From Anisodus tanguticus (Eukaryota; Streptophyta; Magnoliopsida; Solanales; Solanaceae), in the NCBI GenBank assembly GCA_034509755.1, contig CM067550.1:16919001-16983000 (forward strand): DNA of 64,000 nucleotides, read 5' to 3'. Below are positions 33,835 through 47,064 of this stretch, one piece after another. The notes beneath the pieces were generated by a model. The model did not search any database and had not been told where the DNA came from. It worked only from the letters and a program-made list of their open reading frames with translations. The translations under genes and the position numbers were made by a program. Positions within the stretch are counted from its first letter, which is position 1. Every line of letters begins with the position of its first letter.

Positions 33835-34202
33835 GAAAGAAATAATCCACTTGATTATTTTCATTAATTAAAAGACTATATATACAAGTTACATATTTCC
33901 ATAATAGGAGAATCCTATTCCTATTCTATTTCTAAAACCTTATTCTACCATAATTCTAACTATACAATTATGGTAAGTGTATAACACTAATTAAGGTAAC
34001 CTTTACACTACAATATACTACAAATATATATACCATATATACAAGATTGTATTGTCCATAATATGTCCGAAATGGGCCACTGCAGAGATTTCTGGGCCAG
34101 GGCCGAAAGCCCACCGCTTGGGCCGATTCGATCCATGCTTTGCCTGTGATATACACTGTTGTATATTGGGTGTATATCACAGGTATATTGCTTTGTTTAA
34201 CA
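33835..34202 (-). repeat. TE4 3' LTR
   Basis: TGTTAAAC...TTTCA on the - strand, preceded by the purine tract GCGGGGGTG. It contains a hairpin CCTGTGATATACAC / GTGTATATCACAGG (34142-34183). Confidence 0.85.
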
Positions 34203-34205
34203 CAC

Positions 34206-37200
34206 CCCCGCAGTCATAGCGGGCGGTTTTCGAACGCTGAGACCATCCCTAAAATCTTCAAAGAGAACTGCTGGTAGACCCTTTATAAAGATGTCTGCAA
34301 TTTGATAACGAGACGGGACATGGCATACGCGAACGTGACCCTTTGCAACCTTTCACGGACAAAGTGAATGTCCATTTCGATATGCTTGGTGCGCTGGTGT
34401 TGAACTGGGTTACCTGAAAGGTAGATGGCACTAATGTTATCGCAATATACCAAGGTTGCCTTCTGAATGGGACAATGAAGCTCCAAAAGAAAATTACGTA
34501 GCCAACATGATTCGGAGACCACATTCGCTACCCCTCGATATTCTGCCTCTGCACTTGAGCGTGATAGAGTTGCCTGACGCTTTGCCGACCATGAGACCAA
34601 GTTGTTGCCAAGGAACATACACTAGCCAGAAGTCGACCGTCTGGTGTCGGGACAACCACCCCAATCAGCATCCATGTAAGAGACAAGTGTGGATGTAAAT
34701 GAAGGATACAAGTGCAACCCATAGTCCAATGTCCCCTGAATATACCGAATGATGCGTTTGATTGCATTCATGTGCTCAACTCTGGGATCATGCATGAATA
34801 AACACACATGCTGAACCGCATACGTAATATTCGATCTGGTAAGGTAAATACTGGAGGGCCCCTGTAAGACTGCGATAGCGGGTCGGGTCCTCGTATGGTG
34901 CACCTGCTGCGGCACTCAGCTTGGGGTTTGCATCAACTGGCGTGGAAGTGGACTTACAGGATGACATCCCAGCCCTTTCTATGCTCTCAGCAACATACTT
35001 CCGTTGAGACAAAAACAAGCCACCTGAATGACGCTTGACAGCAATCCCCAAAAAATAACTCAAAGGCCCTAAGTCTTTCATAGCAAACTCAGAACTAAGC
35101 ATGGTCATGATAGACTGGCGCAAGGCATCGGAAGAGGTAGTCAAGATGATATCATCCACATACAACAAAATGTAGTCCAAGGACGAACCACGGCGGTAGA
35201 TGAATAAGGAATTATCTAACCTGCTGTGAGTGAACTCAATAGTCGAGACGAAGTCAGCAAATCTCGTATACCAGCCTGTGGATATTGCTTAAGCCCATAT
35301 AAGGACTTTTTCAATAAACAGACATGATGCGGACGGTTAGGATCCCTGAAACCCAACGGCTGATGCATATAGACTGTTTCTTTGAGATCACCATGTAGGA
35401 AGACATTCTTGACATCCAGCTGATGAATTGGCCAAGTCTTTGAAAGAGCCAAGCTAAGCACAATGCGAATGGTAGCTGGTTTGACCACCGGACTAAGCGT
35501 CTCACCACAATCTATCCCAACCTGTTGAGTCTTACCATCACCAACAAGTCGCGCCTTATGTCGAGCAATGTCCCATCTGAATTCTCCTTATGAGCAAAAA
35601 TCCACATAGACCTGATAACATTAATACCATATGGACGGGGCACCAACTCCCACATCTTATTATCAATAAGAGCATTATATTCATCAGTCATAACAATTTT
35701 CCAATTAGGGTCATTTAATGCGGACACAGGATTGCGGGGCAAGGGGGATTTAGAGACATCAGAATGTAAATTAAAATGTATTTTAGGTGTAAAAATACTC
35801 CGCTGACTACGAGTGACCGGTCTATGACTCGAGGAAGAATTTTGGGAATTTTGGGAATTTTCTGGGCTCGGGACGGACTGGCCAGCAGGCGGTGGGCCCG
35901 CCGGCCCAAATCGGTAATCGGAATCGTCGTCGGACCGGTTCAGAGTGGGCCGGACCGGCCCAATTGTCGGAACTGTTCGATTCTTGCTTGAACCTAGGCA
36001 CGAAACTGTGGGGCCAGCGGGCAGTGGGCCCGCTGGAGAATTTTGGGTGAAGGAGATGTCCGAAAAATTCCGAATAATATACGGGGATATTTGGTCATCC
36101 AAAAAATTATACGACTTAGGCTCGGGAGTATGAACTTTTGTAAACGGAAATTGGGTTTCATAAAAAATGACATGGCGATTAATTATGATTTTCTTGGAGG
36201 ATAAGTCAAAGTATTTATAACCACGATGATTTGACGGATAACCCAAAAATACACACGGGGTAGACCGAGCCTGAAGTTTGTTAATTGTGGTGGATGGGAA
36301 TAACGGATAACACAAGCATCCAAAAATCCTAAGGTGAGAATAAGAAGGGTTCTTATTATATAGGATTTTGAGGGGGCAAGAATATGTCAGACCTTTAGAT
36401 GGAATTATGTTAAAAAGATATATGGCCATTTGTAGAGCATGATGCCAAAAATATGGAGGTATAGAGTCATGAATTAAGAGTGTTCGGACAATGTTATTTA
36501 TGAAACGAATTTTGCGTTCGGCCTTCCCATTTTGTAAAGATGTATGAGGACACGAAAACTGAAAATTGATCCCATTATTAGCACAGAATTCCCGAAACTC
36601 CCTATTGTCATACTCTTTCCCATTATCACATTGAATAATTTTTATTTCTCTTTCAAATTGAGTACGAATGAACGCTCTAAATTTGATGAAGACGGAAAAC
36701 ACTTGTGATTTATTCGCAATTGGAAATATCCACAAAAATCTAGAATAATCATCTAAAAAGAGAACATAATATCGATGACCCAATGAACTAAGAACAGGAG
36801 ACGTCCATAAGTCGCTATGAATAATATCAAATGGCATTGAAGTATGAGAATTGGAGTCTACAAATGGCAACTTAACAATTTTCCCTAATGAAAAAGACTG
36901 ACAAAGTGGAGTACGACTCGTACCCTTACATGAAATAAAGCTATTTTTATCTAAAACTGATAAAACAGAAGACCCTGTATGACCCAGACGAGCATGCCAC
37001 ATGGAAGGAGAGATGCTGCAAATGCTGATGGTAAGGCTTGACTCGATGGACTGAAACCAGGCATGATAGGATACAGATCCCCCTACTATCACACCTCATG
37101 AGATGACTCCCTATCTTGAAATCCTTCACAGAGAAACCAAAAGGATCAAATTCAACGGAAACGGAATTGTCAGTAGTGAAATTTCGGACAGACACTAAAT

Positions 37201-38510
37201 TTTTAATCAATTTAGGAGCATGTCAAGTATTTTTCAAGAGAAGGAGTTGATTTGGGGGGAGACAACGTTTTCTGACCATAACCCTGAATTAGAATAGAGT
37301 TGCCATTACCAACAATTATACCCCGAGGGGTGCTCAAATTGGAATAAGAGGAGAGAGTACCTAATTCGGAAGTCATGTGAGTAGTGGCCCCGGTGTCCAT
37401 GTACCAATTTAGGTCCGGTTAAGTCAACCCCAACGTATGCATCGCGGCATCGATATCGGTCTGAGTGGGGCATGCTGCATGATGGGCTTGCGGAGGTCGG
37501 GGCCCAAAAACTCCTATCCGTGATGGAGCTGGGTCGTAGCTACTGCTGCCCCTGCTGCCGGGCCAGTGGGCCGCCACTGTTGGGTGTTGGGCCTGAACTG
37601 TTGGCCAGCCCACTGGCCACTGGAATTGTGAGGGCTGCTGGCCCACGGACCACTGCCCCAACCCCACTGCCATGGCCCCACTGCTGGGACCAGGGGGTGG
37701 TGGGCCACTGTTCCCTGGATGGGACCCACCGCCTGCTTGCTGACCACCGGAACCGCCGCGTTTTCCCCCGCGGTTTTTGTTATTATTTTTTCGATTATTC
37801 TTGCTGCCACCATTATTATGGTCTTAGCCCGAATTATTAACAAAACCCGGAGAACTAGGAGAGGACGCCATCATGACAACGGGGCTTGCTCCGATAGCCG
37901 CCTTTTTATCCAAACCGGCTTCTTCCAAAGTAAGCATGGAGCGGGCTTGATAGAAGTCAGGAAGAGGGTTGCTTTGGAGAATGAGAGTTCCAACACCATT
38001 ATAGGCCTCCGGAAGACCGGCAACCAACTGTAGAACTAGACGATTATTAGTTATCGGTGCGCCAACATTCCGGAGTTGATCCGCCAACTCCTTTCGTTTC
38101 TTGCAATATGCAGAAACGTTCAGAAATTCGTCCATTCGAACTAGAGAGAATTCCTGCTCGAGTGTGACGACACGTGAATGTTGGTTGTCTTGGAATATAT
38201 CACGCAATCTATTCTATGCAGCCATAGCCATGGTATCCGACTCAATAATCGTCTGTAGAAGGTCCACTGAAATAGTGGCGTAGATCCACCGGAAAACGGT
38301 AGCATCAAGAGTAATTCATAACTCAGGATCCTCCGCAGGAAGGGGTCTAGCGGGAGGAATGATGTGATGAAGAACTTGAAGGGAGACAGCGTGAATTTTA
38401 AACAACTCCGCCCACGTCGCATATTGGACGTTTTCCATCTCAAGGACAACAGGGATACTGTTCTTGACGTTAGAAACCATGAGGGCAGGGTGATAATTGT
38501 TCTTAGACAT
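34206..38510 (-). pseudogene. TE4 gag-pol, frame-disrupted but with all domains
   Basis: Gag starts at 38510 (MSKNNYHPALMVSNVKN) and has a Gly/Asn/Arg-rich tail but no zinc knuckle. Protease WYMDTGATTHM is at the start of the 37400 frame. The long frame 37092-35512 covers integrase (MWHARLGHTGSS, LCQSFSLGK, HSDLWTSP, FLDDYSRFLW, CDNGKEYDN, SLQNGKAERK) and the start of RT (KMWELVPRP). RT continues at 35488 (LDVKNVFLHGDLKETVYM, KSLYGLKQ) and 35180 (DYILLYVDDIILTTSS). RNase H is at 34915-34283 (SRSSAEAEYRGVANVV, YCDNISAIYLSGNPVQ). Cys is replaced in the second zinc position (SFS instead of SCS). About six breaks. Confidence 0.9.
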
Positions 38511-38668
38511 ATTGAAAGAACAAAGAAGGAGGGGAAATTTAAGAGAGGTGTTTGAGAGCAGAAGACGAACTTTGGGAGAGAAACCCGAGGGGGGGAGGGT
38601 GTCTCGGCCGAGAGAGGCAAAAGTTGGGAGAGAAAAAAACTTTTGTTAGACCTAGTCTCTTGATACCA

Positions 38669-39038
38669 TGAAAGAAATAATCCCCTTGATTATTTTCATT
38701 AATTGAAAGGCTATATATACAAGTTACACATTTCTATAATAGGAGAATCCTATTCCTATTCTATTTCTAAAACCTTATTCTACCATAACTCTAACTATAC
38801 AATTATGGTAAGTGTATAACACTAATTAAGGTAACCTTTACACTACAATATACTACAAATATATATACCATATATACAAGATTGTATTGTCCATAATCTG
38901 TCCGAAATGGGCCCCGCCGAGATTTACGGGCCGTCTGCCGAAAGCCCACCGCTTGGGCCAGTTCAGTCCACTGCTTTGCCTGTGATAGACACTGTTGTAT
39001 ATTGGGTGTATATCACAGGTATATTTCTCTGTTTAACA
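38669..39038 (-). repeat. TE4 5' LTR
   Basis: Same hairpin as the 3' LTR but with one mismatch in a stem ('gatagacac'). Several clustered differences from the partner around 38900-38960. Confidence 0.85.
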
Positions 39039-39043
39039 GCTAC

Positions 39044-39942
39044 GAAATGTAAAAGCAAGAGATAAAATAAATCGGATGTCAATTATGTTTCCGAATGTCA
39101 GCGATAATATCGCATGACATAAGTGATAACACTTCGATAAAACAGAAAACCTTTAAGAGTAAAATGCGGAGGAAAAAATAAAGAACACAAATGTTTATAT
39201 TTTCATAAGTTATATGTTGATATAGTTATGATGGTCAATGACCAGAAGTATTGTATATATATTATATACAAAATTACAAATTCTTTTCTTTACAGATTTA
39301 CAATATGATATGGAAAGGAATTAAAAGTTGAAGTCGCAGATGACTTCTTCCTGAAAAATCTAACTACATAGACAAATACAACCTCTCATTACAATCGCTC
39401 CATACAAAACTAATCTAGAATCTAAATAGCAATTGTAATGTTGGACAGAATGTTGTCGACACACTCAGGCAACACTTGTGATCCAAATTTCTGAGTTGAA
39501 ATCCCGAGAGCTCTCTTGGTATTTTTGCAATCTGATTTTGGATGATCGATTCACTGTTGTGGCCTCTCTATTTATAGTAGAGGGTCTTCCTTTGAAAGCT
39601 CATCGATCAGTTGAGGAGGTTGAGGGAAAGGTGGGTAGTTGGTGTGTTTGTTGGAGAAGATCATGAAGTCGAAATCTCAACAACTTTGACTTGTTCTTCA
39701 CTTGACTTCTTCCCCAAGCTTGACTCTTTCTCCCACATTTTACACAACTCCAATTCACCAAGCCTATGTCGTTTTTACCCCACAGTAAAATATTACTGCT
39801 TATCGTGAAGTAAGACAAAACGGTTATATAAAAATGTTGGTCTGAATGTTGTGACATTTGTCCCAACATTTTATGCATTCAACAACAGTAATTCAGAGGA
39901 TATATTGGGTCAAATGTCACAACACCAAACCCAATATTAACA
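39044..39942 (-). repeat. TE5 3' LTR, major part (after TE4)
   Basis: Matches 47087-47981. A TATA box CTATAAATAGAGAGG lies on the - strand near 39570. Ends TGTTAATATTGGG at 39942. The 21-bp rest of the LTR lies beyond TE4 at 33814-33834. Confidence 0.85.
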
Positions 39943-40451
39943 ATCTCCCCCTTTTTGCCTTTCTTCACAAAACATATTATAAAATGTATAGACGACTTAG
40001 TGCTTTGTCACAGATGTTGTCCAACACCTGTTGTTACAGAATTGCTCCCCCTTAACCTGTAATGGTATACAAGCAAACAAGTGTATACCACAATATAGGA
40101 TTAGAAGAAGAAGAAAATGATAAGCACATATATATACACATCATCCATTCTTATGTAAAATCGAAATAGGAATAAACCATTGTCAACAATTATCCACATC
40201 AATCCATCAAAATATTTAACAAACAATTATAGCTATGGTTAGCAACATCATCCATCTTCCTCCTTGCTCATCACACAGCAGTAGCAGCTTCCAACAGCTT
40301 TCTACTTTTGCATAACGGCTTCAGCTCTCAGCCTCAACCTCAACCTCTTCAGCAACACCTTCCTCCACATATCTTCTTCCTTTGCACAGTAGCATCAACA
40401 GCAACATCAACTTCACTATCTTGTGCACTTTCAGTTTCTTCCCCCTACACA
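39943..40451 (-). other. TE5 3' untranslated internal region
   Basis: Between the env-like ORF and the 3' LTR. It ends on the - strand with the polypurine tract. No ORF with support. Confidence 0.6.
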
Positions 40452-41640
40452 TCATCTCCCACTTTTTTGTGAAGAAAGCAAAAGCAGGAAATGGTCTCTG
40501 GCTTGAACCAAGACATCTCTGGCTGCATCAACCTCAGAAGATTGTTGGTTGATTTTTGCAATTTGTTCCACAAGCCAATTTGTAGACACTGTAGACTGTC
40601 TTGGACCAGTGTTGCCCAGAATGTTGGTGGCATTTCTGGCAACATTTTCACTTTCAGCTTCCTTCTTCCAGGGTAAGTCGATGACTCTTTCCTTGCTCTT
40701 CAAAATTGTTTTGTTTACAGTATAAAGTTCAGGAGCTTTTCCCAAAGTGTCTTCTCTATTAGACTCAAAGCCTTGGGTAGTTAATACTTTGTAGATCAGA
40801 GAGGGAAAATGAAGGATTAAAGTTGAATCTTTTTCAGCCAAGTTGGCATAAAACAACTTTATTATCTCATCAATGTACAGTTCTTTTCCAGTAACAGAGC
40901 CAAGAAGTTGTATGTCCATTAAAAATTCTACCAGACCATGTTTAGTACATGAAGCAATATCTAGCTCTATCTCAGACCTAATTACTATATTCTTATAATA
41001 ATCCCACTTATCATGTTTAGCTTTAGAAAATAATTTATCGGAGAAAGCTGATACCTCAATGTCTGAATCAGACATGTCTAAACTTATGGATTCGGTGCTG
41101 TTGGAGGATGTTGTGGTATGTGTCTCTTCGGATGTTGGCTGGAATGTTGCCTGAGATGTTGTGGCAATATTTGAAGCATCACTTGTCCTTGTAATCCTGG
41201 GAACTCCTTTTGGAAAAAAAGTTTCAAGGGGGTTTCATCTGGGATTTCCCTTTCTAGAAGCTGAATGTTCTTCATCAGTCAAGAAAATAGAGTCCGTACT
41301 TTCACTATCACAGCTCGAGTAGGCGGGTTTCGATGTTTCACATTTAGTCATTTTTCTACTCAAATTTTCTTGGATTTCTTTCTCGAACACTCTACTCGAT
41401 CGACGAGTAGGAAAGGCAGATGATCTGGGCCTCTGTAAAATCTATAGTTTCATCAACATCTATTGGGTTGTTATTATCTCTGGGATAACTGATATCTAAA
41501 GGTTCATCAAACCCTGTAAACACTATTGCTTTAGAAAGATTCTCAGGGACATTTGAGGAAGAAGATTGACCCGGTTGCTGAGGTGCATTCGATGGAGGGC
41601 TAGTTCTCATGGGAGTGTTAGATGAAATGTTGGCTGACAT
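40452..41640 (-). pseudogene. TE5 extra ORF after pol (env-like of SIRE elements), frame-disrupted
   Basis: Downstream of RNase H the - strand carries a separate coding region. An N-terminal part (41640-41392) is Ser/Pro/Gln-rich (SPPSNAPQQPGQSSSSNVPE). The next part is Thr/Ser-rich, reaching into 41075-40452 after a frame change at a T run near 41217. The last part (207 residues) is globular: DKLFSKAKHDKWDYYKNIVI, HGLVEFLMDIQLLGSVTGKEL, LILHFPSLIYKVLTTQGF, ending in a coiled-coil-like WLVEQIAKINQQSSEVDAARDVL. An ORF in this place defines SIRE-type copia elements, where it has been called env-like. I see no signal peptide or clear transmembrane anchor here, so an envelope function is not supported. 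Confidence 0.6.
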
Positions 41641-41831
41641 GGGTTCTGACGCTGGAGAAGTTTCTATTTGTGTGAATTGAGGAGAGGGTTTTGAGGATTA
41701 GCGTTTTTGATTGAGGAAGAAGTTTGGAATGGTGATGATTCCATCGGGTAGGTAGGGTTATACCCGAGGTGTGATGTGATTTTCCCTTTTTTTTAATAAT
41801 TTTTTAAAGGAAAATCGGATATGATAGAAAA

Positions 41832-42293
41832 ATGCAAATGAGAGGAATTTATATACATGACAAATCTTTCAAAGCAAAAAAGAATCTCTTAATTTTAGGT
41901 ATTTCAATTTTACTCAATAACTTACACCTAAGATTTTGGGATAAAAGGATAAACATCACAGTAGGAATTCAATTTAATCTTATCATTTTAAAGTTTGAAA
42001 TTCCTATTAAAACAAGGCATAAAAATAGGGAGAAAAATCTGATTTCGAAATCAGTTAAGAACAACATCCCAATAAATATGACAATCGGAAAATGTCAACA
42101 ACAATGTTGGTATCATTTTGGACGACACAAGTATTTTGATCCCTCAAGAATTTTCCTTTTGGCAACAAATCAAGACACGTTTTATACGTATTTTTATGAG
42201 TTTAACCACTGGACCAATGTAACATTTTCTCATCGTGTCCTTGATCTAATCATAAGCCACATACAAAAGAAATTTTTTGTGTCAAAAGATTAA
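41832..42293 (+). other. antisense open frame in TE5 (153 aa), doubtful
   Basis: On the strand opposite to TE5's genes, between RNase H and the env-like ORF, a frame encodes a basic, hydrophobic-patch protein (MQMRGIYIHDKSFKAKKNLL). No domain was recognised. Antisense ORFs are known in some plant LTR elements, but low-complexity AT-rich DNA can produce such frames by chance. Confidence 0.2.
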
Positions 42294-42649
42294 GAATACT
42301 TATTTAGTATTCTCAAAATTCTTTCAAGTACTCGATACTCCTATAGAATGGGAACGATATCTTTTTAAGGACTTTGTCCATTTTTCACAGTTGCCAATCA
42401 TTTGTAAAGGCTTTTCCTTACTTTGATACTCTTTTTTTATGATATATATGTTTTTATATATCATCGCAGAGAACAATATCACGTTGGAATCACATTCTTC
42501 TTGAAGGATCATGTTTGTATGATCAAAAGTAATGCACTATACAACAACAATAATCAGTTTATGATATTACATAAGTAAATGTCACCTGAAATGTTAGACA
42601 ATGTTTCAGCTGACATTCACCAAAAATGCATTTTTAGAGATTACAAAGA

Positions 42650-45600
42650 CCAAGAGATTTCTTCAAACTGGAAAATCTCTCATGGTCCAAAGCTTTTGTA
42701 AAAATATCAGCTAGTTGATGAAGAGTGTCAACACGTTCAATTTAACTAGCTGTTTTTCAACTAAATCTCTTAAAAGGTGATGTCTAATATCAATATGTTT
42801 TGTACGTGAGTGCCGAACTGGATTTTTGGAAATATTTATAGCAATCAGATTATCACAATACATAATCAAAATGTTGCTAGAAAATCCATAGTTGTCTAAC
42901 ATGTGTCTTAGCCATATTAATTGAGAACAACTTCCGGCTGCTACATATTCAGATTCAGTAGTTGAAAGTGAGACACAATTTTATTTACGACTATACCGTG
43001 AAACAAGATTATTGTCAAGATAAAAACATCCTCCACTTGTACTTTTTCTATCATCCACATCTCCAGCCCAATCCGAGTCACTGAATCCTATTAAGTTAGG
43101 ATTAGTGTCTTTGGAATACTACCCCGATTGAATTATTTGGGCCCGTTATTGATAGACAGAAGAATCATGGTATCCACTTCCGGGTATTAGCAAAAGCGTT
43201 ACGTATGATTCCCAACTCACATGTGCCAGCAACATATCGAATAATACGTTTCACGGTATTTAAGTGGGATATTTTGGGACAGACTTAAAAACGGGCACAC
43301 AAACAAACACTAAACATAATATCTGGGCGACTAGCAGTAAGTTAAAGAAGGCTACCTATCATAGATCGATATAATTTTGTATCGATATTTTCACTAACAT
43401 TATCCTTACATACCTTCTGTGACGAACTCATTGGTGTCTTCATTTGTTTAGAATTATCCAATCCAAATATCTTAACTAGATTCTTGGCATATTTACTCTG
43501 TGAGATAAAAATTCCATCATCACTTTTCTTTAGCTCTTGGTATATGGTAGACATACACACATACCTTACCATATCTTTGTAGTTGAGTGGTTCTTTCCCT
43601 CCTGTTTTGATTCCTTCAAAAACTCCCCCTATCAATTGACATGTTGGATGATTCTTTCTAATCCTTGATGAGGGGTCCTTCGAACTTGATCTATCAATTC
43701 AGCATTTGACTCCTTATTCATGGCCTTTGCGGTCTCTATTTCCGGTTCAGATGTTGCTTCGGGTGTGACAACATTTGGGGAAACATCTGACTCTTCAGCA
43801 GTCTGCACATTTTTCACTATAGTGTTATTTTCAGTTGTATTTTCTGTAAGATCAGAAAAGTCATCAAAAATAACATTTATAGACACTTGTACAATTTTGG
43901 TCCTCAGATTGTATACTCCATAAGCATGACTATTTTGAGAATATTCCTTTGTCACTCTTAGAGTGAAACTTTGCCAAATGATCTCTATCATTTAAAATGT
44001 AACAAATACACCCAAAGACATGAAAGTAAGACAAGTTAGGTTTCTTTCCATTTATAAGCTCATAGGGAGTCATCTTTGTTCCTGGCCTTAAGTAGAATTT
44101 ATTAGAGATGTGACAAGCAGTATTTAAACGTTTTGACAATTTGTATGAACTAAGCATAACTCTAGCCATTTCTTGCAGTGTTCTATTCTTTCTTTCTGCT
44201 ACCCCATTTTGTTGAGGAGTTTTGAGAGCGGAAAACTCATGAAAAATTTCCTTTTTCTCACAAAAATTTGTGAATGAGTTGTTTTCAAATTCTTTTCCAT
44301 GGTCTGATCTAATATGAAAAATAGGAGAATAGAACAAGTTCCTAATTCTAGAGTGCAAAATTTTAAATATGTCAAAATTTTGTGATTTTTCTTTCAAAAA
44401 ATATATCCATGAATATCTAGAAAAATCATCTACTATCACATAGGAATACCTCATGCCTCCTAGACTATTTACTTAAATTGGACCCATTAGATCCATATGT
44501 AGTAATTGAAAACAGTGAGATGTACCTGAATGTTATCTGTCGTGTTGGACAATATTATGAGAGACACGGGTTTGCTTACCTTTTAGACAATATTCACAGA
44601 CAGTTTTACCTTTATGGCTAAGATTGGGTAAGCTTTTAACCGCTTCATATGAGACTAATTTTTCTAAATTGCGGTAGTTGACATGCCCCAACTGTTGATG
44701 CCACAGTGTTGTGTTATCGATCTTGGTATTATTGAATATTTCTTGCCTTACAACAAGATAGCAATTATCACCTGTTCTAGTACCTGTCATGACATATTCA
44801 TTAGCTTCATTTGTAACTTCACATACATTCTTATTGAACTATACCTCAAGATTGTCATCACACAGTTGACTAATACTTATCAAATTAGTCATTAAGCCCT
44901 CAACGAGTAGGACATTTCTTAAGGCTGGAAATCCAGGAACATTCAAGATCTCTTTTTTAATTATTTTGCTTTTACTGCCACCTTCGTAAGTCACATTTCC
45001 TCCATTGAATAACTCATAGTTCTTTAGAAATCCTTTTGTACCTGTCATGTGGCGAGAACATCCACTATCAAGGTACCAAGAACCTGAAATGTTAGTTCTT
45101 AATGCAGTTATACAGACATTACAAGATAAATTCATTTTAGGAACCCAAACTCTCTTGAGACATTTTTTACCTTTTGGCTCAGAAATATTGCTCCGATTGT
45201 TATCCGAAATGTTGGATAGTAATTTAGTTAACATTTTGCTCACATAATTTTGAAGTTTGAAACAATATGGTTTTAGGTGTCCAGGGGAGTAACAGTGATG
45301 GCATACAAACTTCATATTCTTTGACATATATGAGAACCTATTATTTATTTCTTTTAGAAAGCGTATTTTCTCATTTTTATCAAAGAGATTAGAGCATATA
45401 GTTTTAAGAGAGTTTTCGTATCCAATACCTGCATGTGAAGGATTACTAAAGTCGAGTATCTCATTCTGTTTCGAAGTCCCTGTGTTGAGCTTGCGGAAGA
45501 TTGCTTTGGCTAAATCCAGTTTTGCACGAACCTTACCAAATTCAATATTCTTTTTGGTTAGTGCAACCTCTAGTCGGGTTATTGTGCCTTTTAAATCTAC

Positions 45601-47007
45601 ATTCTCACGAGTTAAAGCTTTTACCTTTGTGTCAAGTTGCTTGGATTCTATGATTAAAGCTTTACAAATGCTTTGTAATTCAATAATCATATCATTTTTG
45701 CATTCAACTTGATCCATACAACCAGTCTCACTAACAGAAATAAAACCACAAAAGAAATTAACATCAAAATAGTTAAAGAATTCATACCTTCCTGATGTCG
45801 CTGAGGATGTTGATGTCGTTGCTGATGTTGGAGAAAATATTGTGACATCTGAGACAACATTATAGATGACATATTCATTATCGGATAGAGACTGTTGGTA
45901 AATAGTGGTCTGCGTTGCTTGTGTTTCAATTTCACGATCTCCTTCCTCTTCTTCTTCATCATCACTAAGAGAAACCCATAGGTTCTTACCTAATTTTTTA
46001 AGAGTGTTTGCACATTCGTTGGCATAATGACCCCAACCCGAGCATGCATGACATTGCATGGACTCAAGTTGTTTGGGATCAAATCTGGTAAGATCTGAGT
46101 TGGTTCTCCTTAGTTGATTTCCTTTTTGTACATTTGGAATGAATCTAGTGGGCCTTTGATTGAAGACTTGGTTTTGGTGCTCTTTAAATTTAGATTGATT
46201 TCTATCATTATTGAACTTTCTCACCATTGAATTGTATTTTCGAGTGAGTAAGGCAACATTTTCACCTTCACTAATTTCTTCAAAATTCTCATCCTCTTCT
46301 TCGATTTGGTTCTCCGATGAGTGAACTTGAAGTGCCACATTCTTGCTTTTATATAGTTCCATTTGATTCTCATTGTTCATCTCATAGGTTTTGAGAATGC
46401 TCATTAAGGTATGAATGTCCATTGTGGCAAGATTGTGAGCTTCTTCAATGACACAAATCTTTGAATTAAACTTTTCAGGAAGAGAACGAAGAGCCTTTTC
46501 AACAAGTTGAGTGTTTGTTAATGGTTCACCAAGCACTTGACATTCATTTGAGATGTCAATCAACTTTTCAAAATAAGATTTAATATCATCCGTTTCTTCC
46601 ATCCTTAAACGTTCATACTTACTCATGAGTATGCGTAGCTTTGTTCGACGAACATTTGAGCTACCTTCACAATGAATTTGTAAAGTATCTCATGCATCCT
46701 TAGCTGTGAGTCAGTTCTGAATGAGTTTGAACATGTAGAGATTAACCCATCCAAAAATTGCATTTAAGGCCTTTTCGTTAAAGCTAGCATTATTGGTTTC
46801 TTCCGCAGTCCATTCAGATTCAGGTTTAACAAAAATGTCACCTTCCTCATCTGGTGGCAACATTGGAACAACATACCAATTGGTTATAGATCTCCATGCC
46901 CTCACATCAATTGATTTGATATGAGAACGTAGGAGATTCTTCCAATAGGGATAGTTTGAACCATCTAAAATATGAAGTCTACCAATAGTCAGATTTGCCG
47001 GATCCAT
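42650..47007 (-). pseudogene. TE5 gag-pol, RT core deleted
   Basis: Gag starts at 47007 (MDPANLTIGRLHILDGSNYPYWK). Two stops follow near 46710, then a 595-residue frame (46626-44839) carries gag, a knuckle CHACSGWGHYANEC, a coiled-coil segment, a second knuckle CHHCYSPGHLKPYC, and protease WYLDSGCSRHMTG. The GAG-pre-integrase part is at 44790 (LWHQQLGHVNYRNLEKL, CEYCLKGKQTR). The integrase core at 44454 has VDDFSRYSWIYFL, RSDHGKEFEN and TPQQNGVAERKNRTL. At 43632 the linker RTPHQGLERIIQHVN is followed directly by the RT C-terminal region (IYQELKKSDDGIFISQSKYAKN), so the RT core with YVDD is missing. RNase H remnants reach 42711 (MYCDNLIAINISKNPVRHSRTK). Confidence 0.9.
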
Positions 47008-47064
47008 AGCTTATGACAACAGGACCAAACATTTATTGTGTCAAGTGTTGGCTCTGATACTACT

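Larger units (their letters stand above)
33830..39043 (-). mobile_element. TE4: Ty1/copia element inserted in the TE5 3' LTR
   Basis: The element is 33835-39038 (5204 bp), TSD gctac at 33830-33834 and 39039-39043. The TSD site is 'aaggctac|gaaatg', matched by 'aaggctatggaatg' at the same place of the TE5 right LTR, proving nesting. LTRs are 368 and 370 bp. The primer site TGGTATCAAGAGACTAG adjoins the 5' LTR (38668 downward). It is the same family as TE2 but retains RT. Confidence 0.95.
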
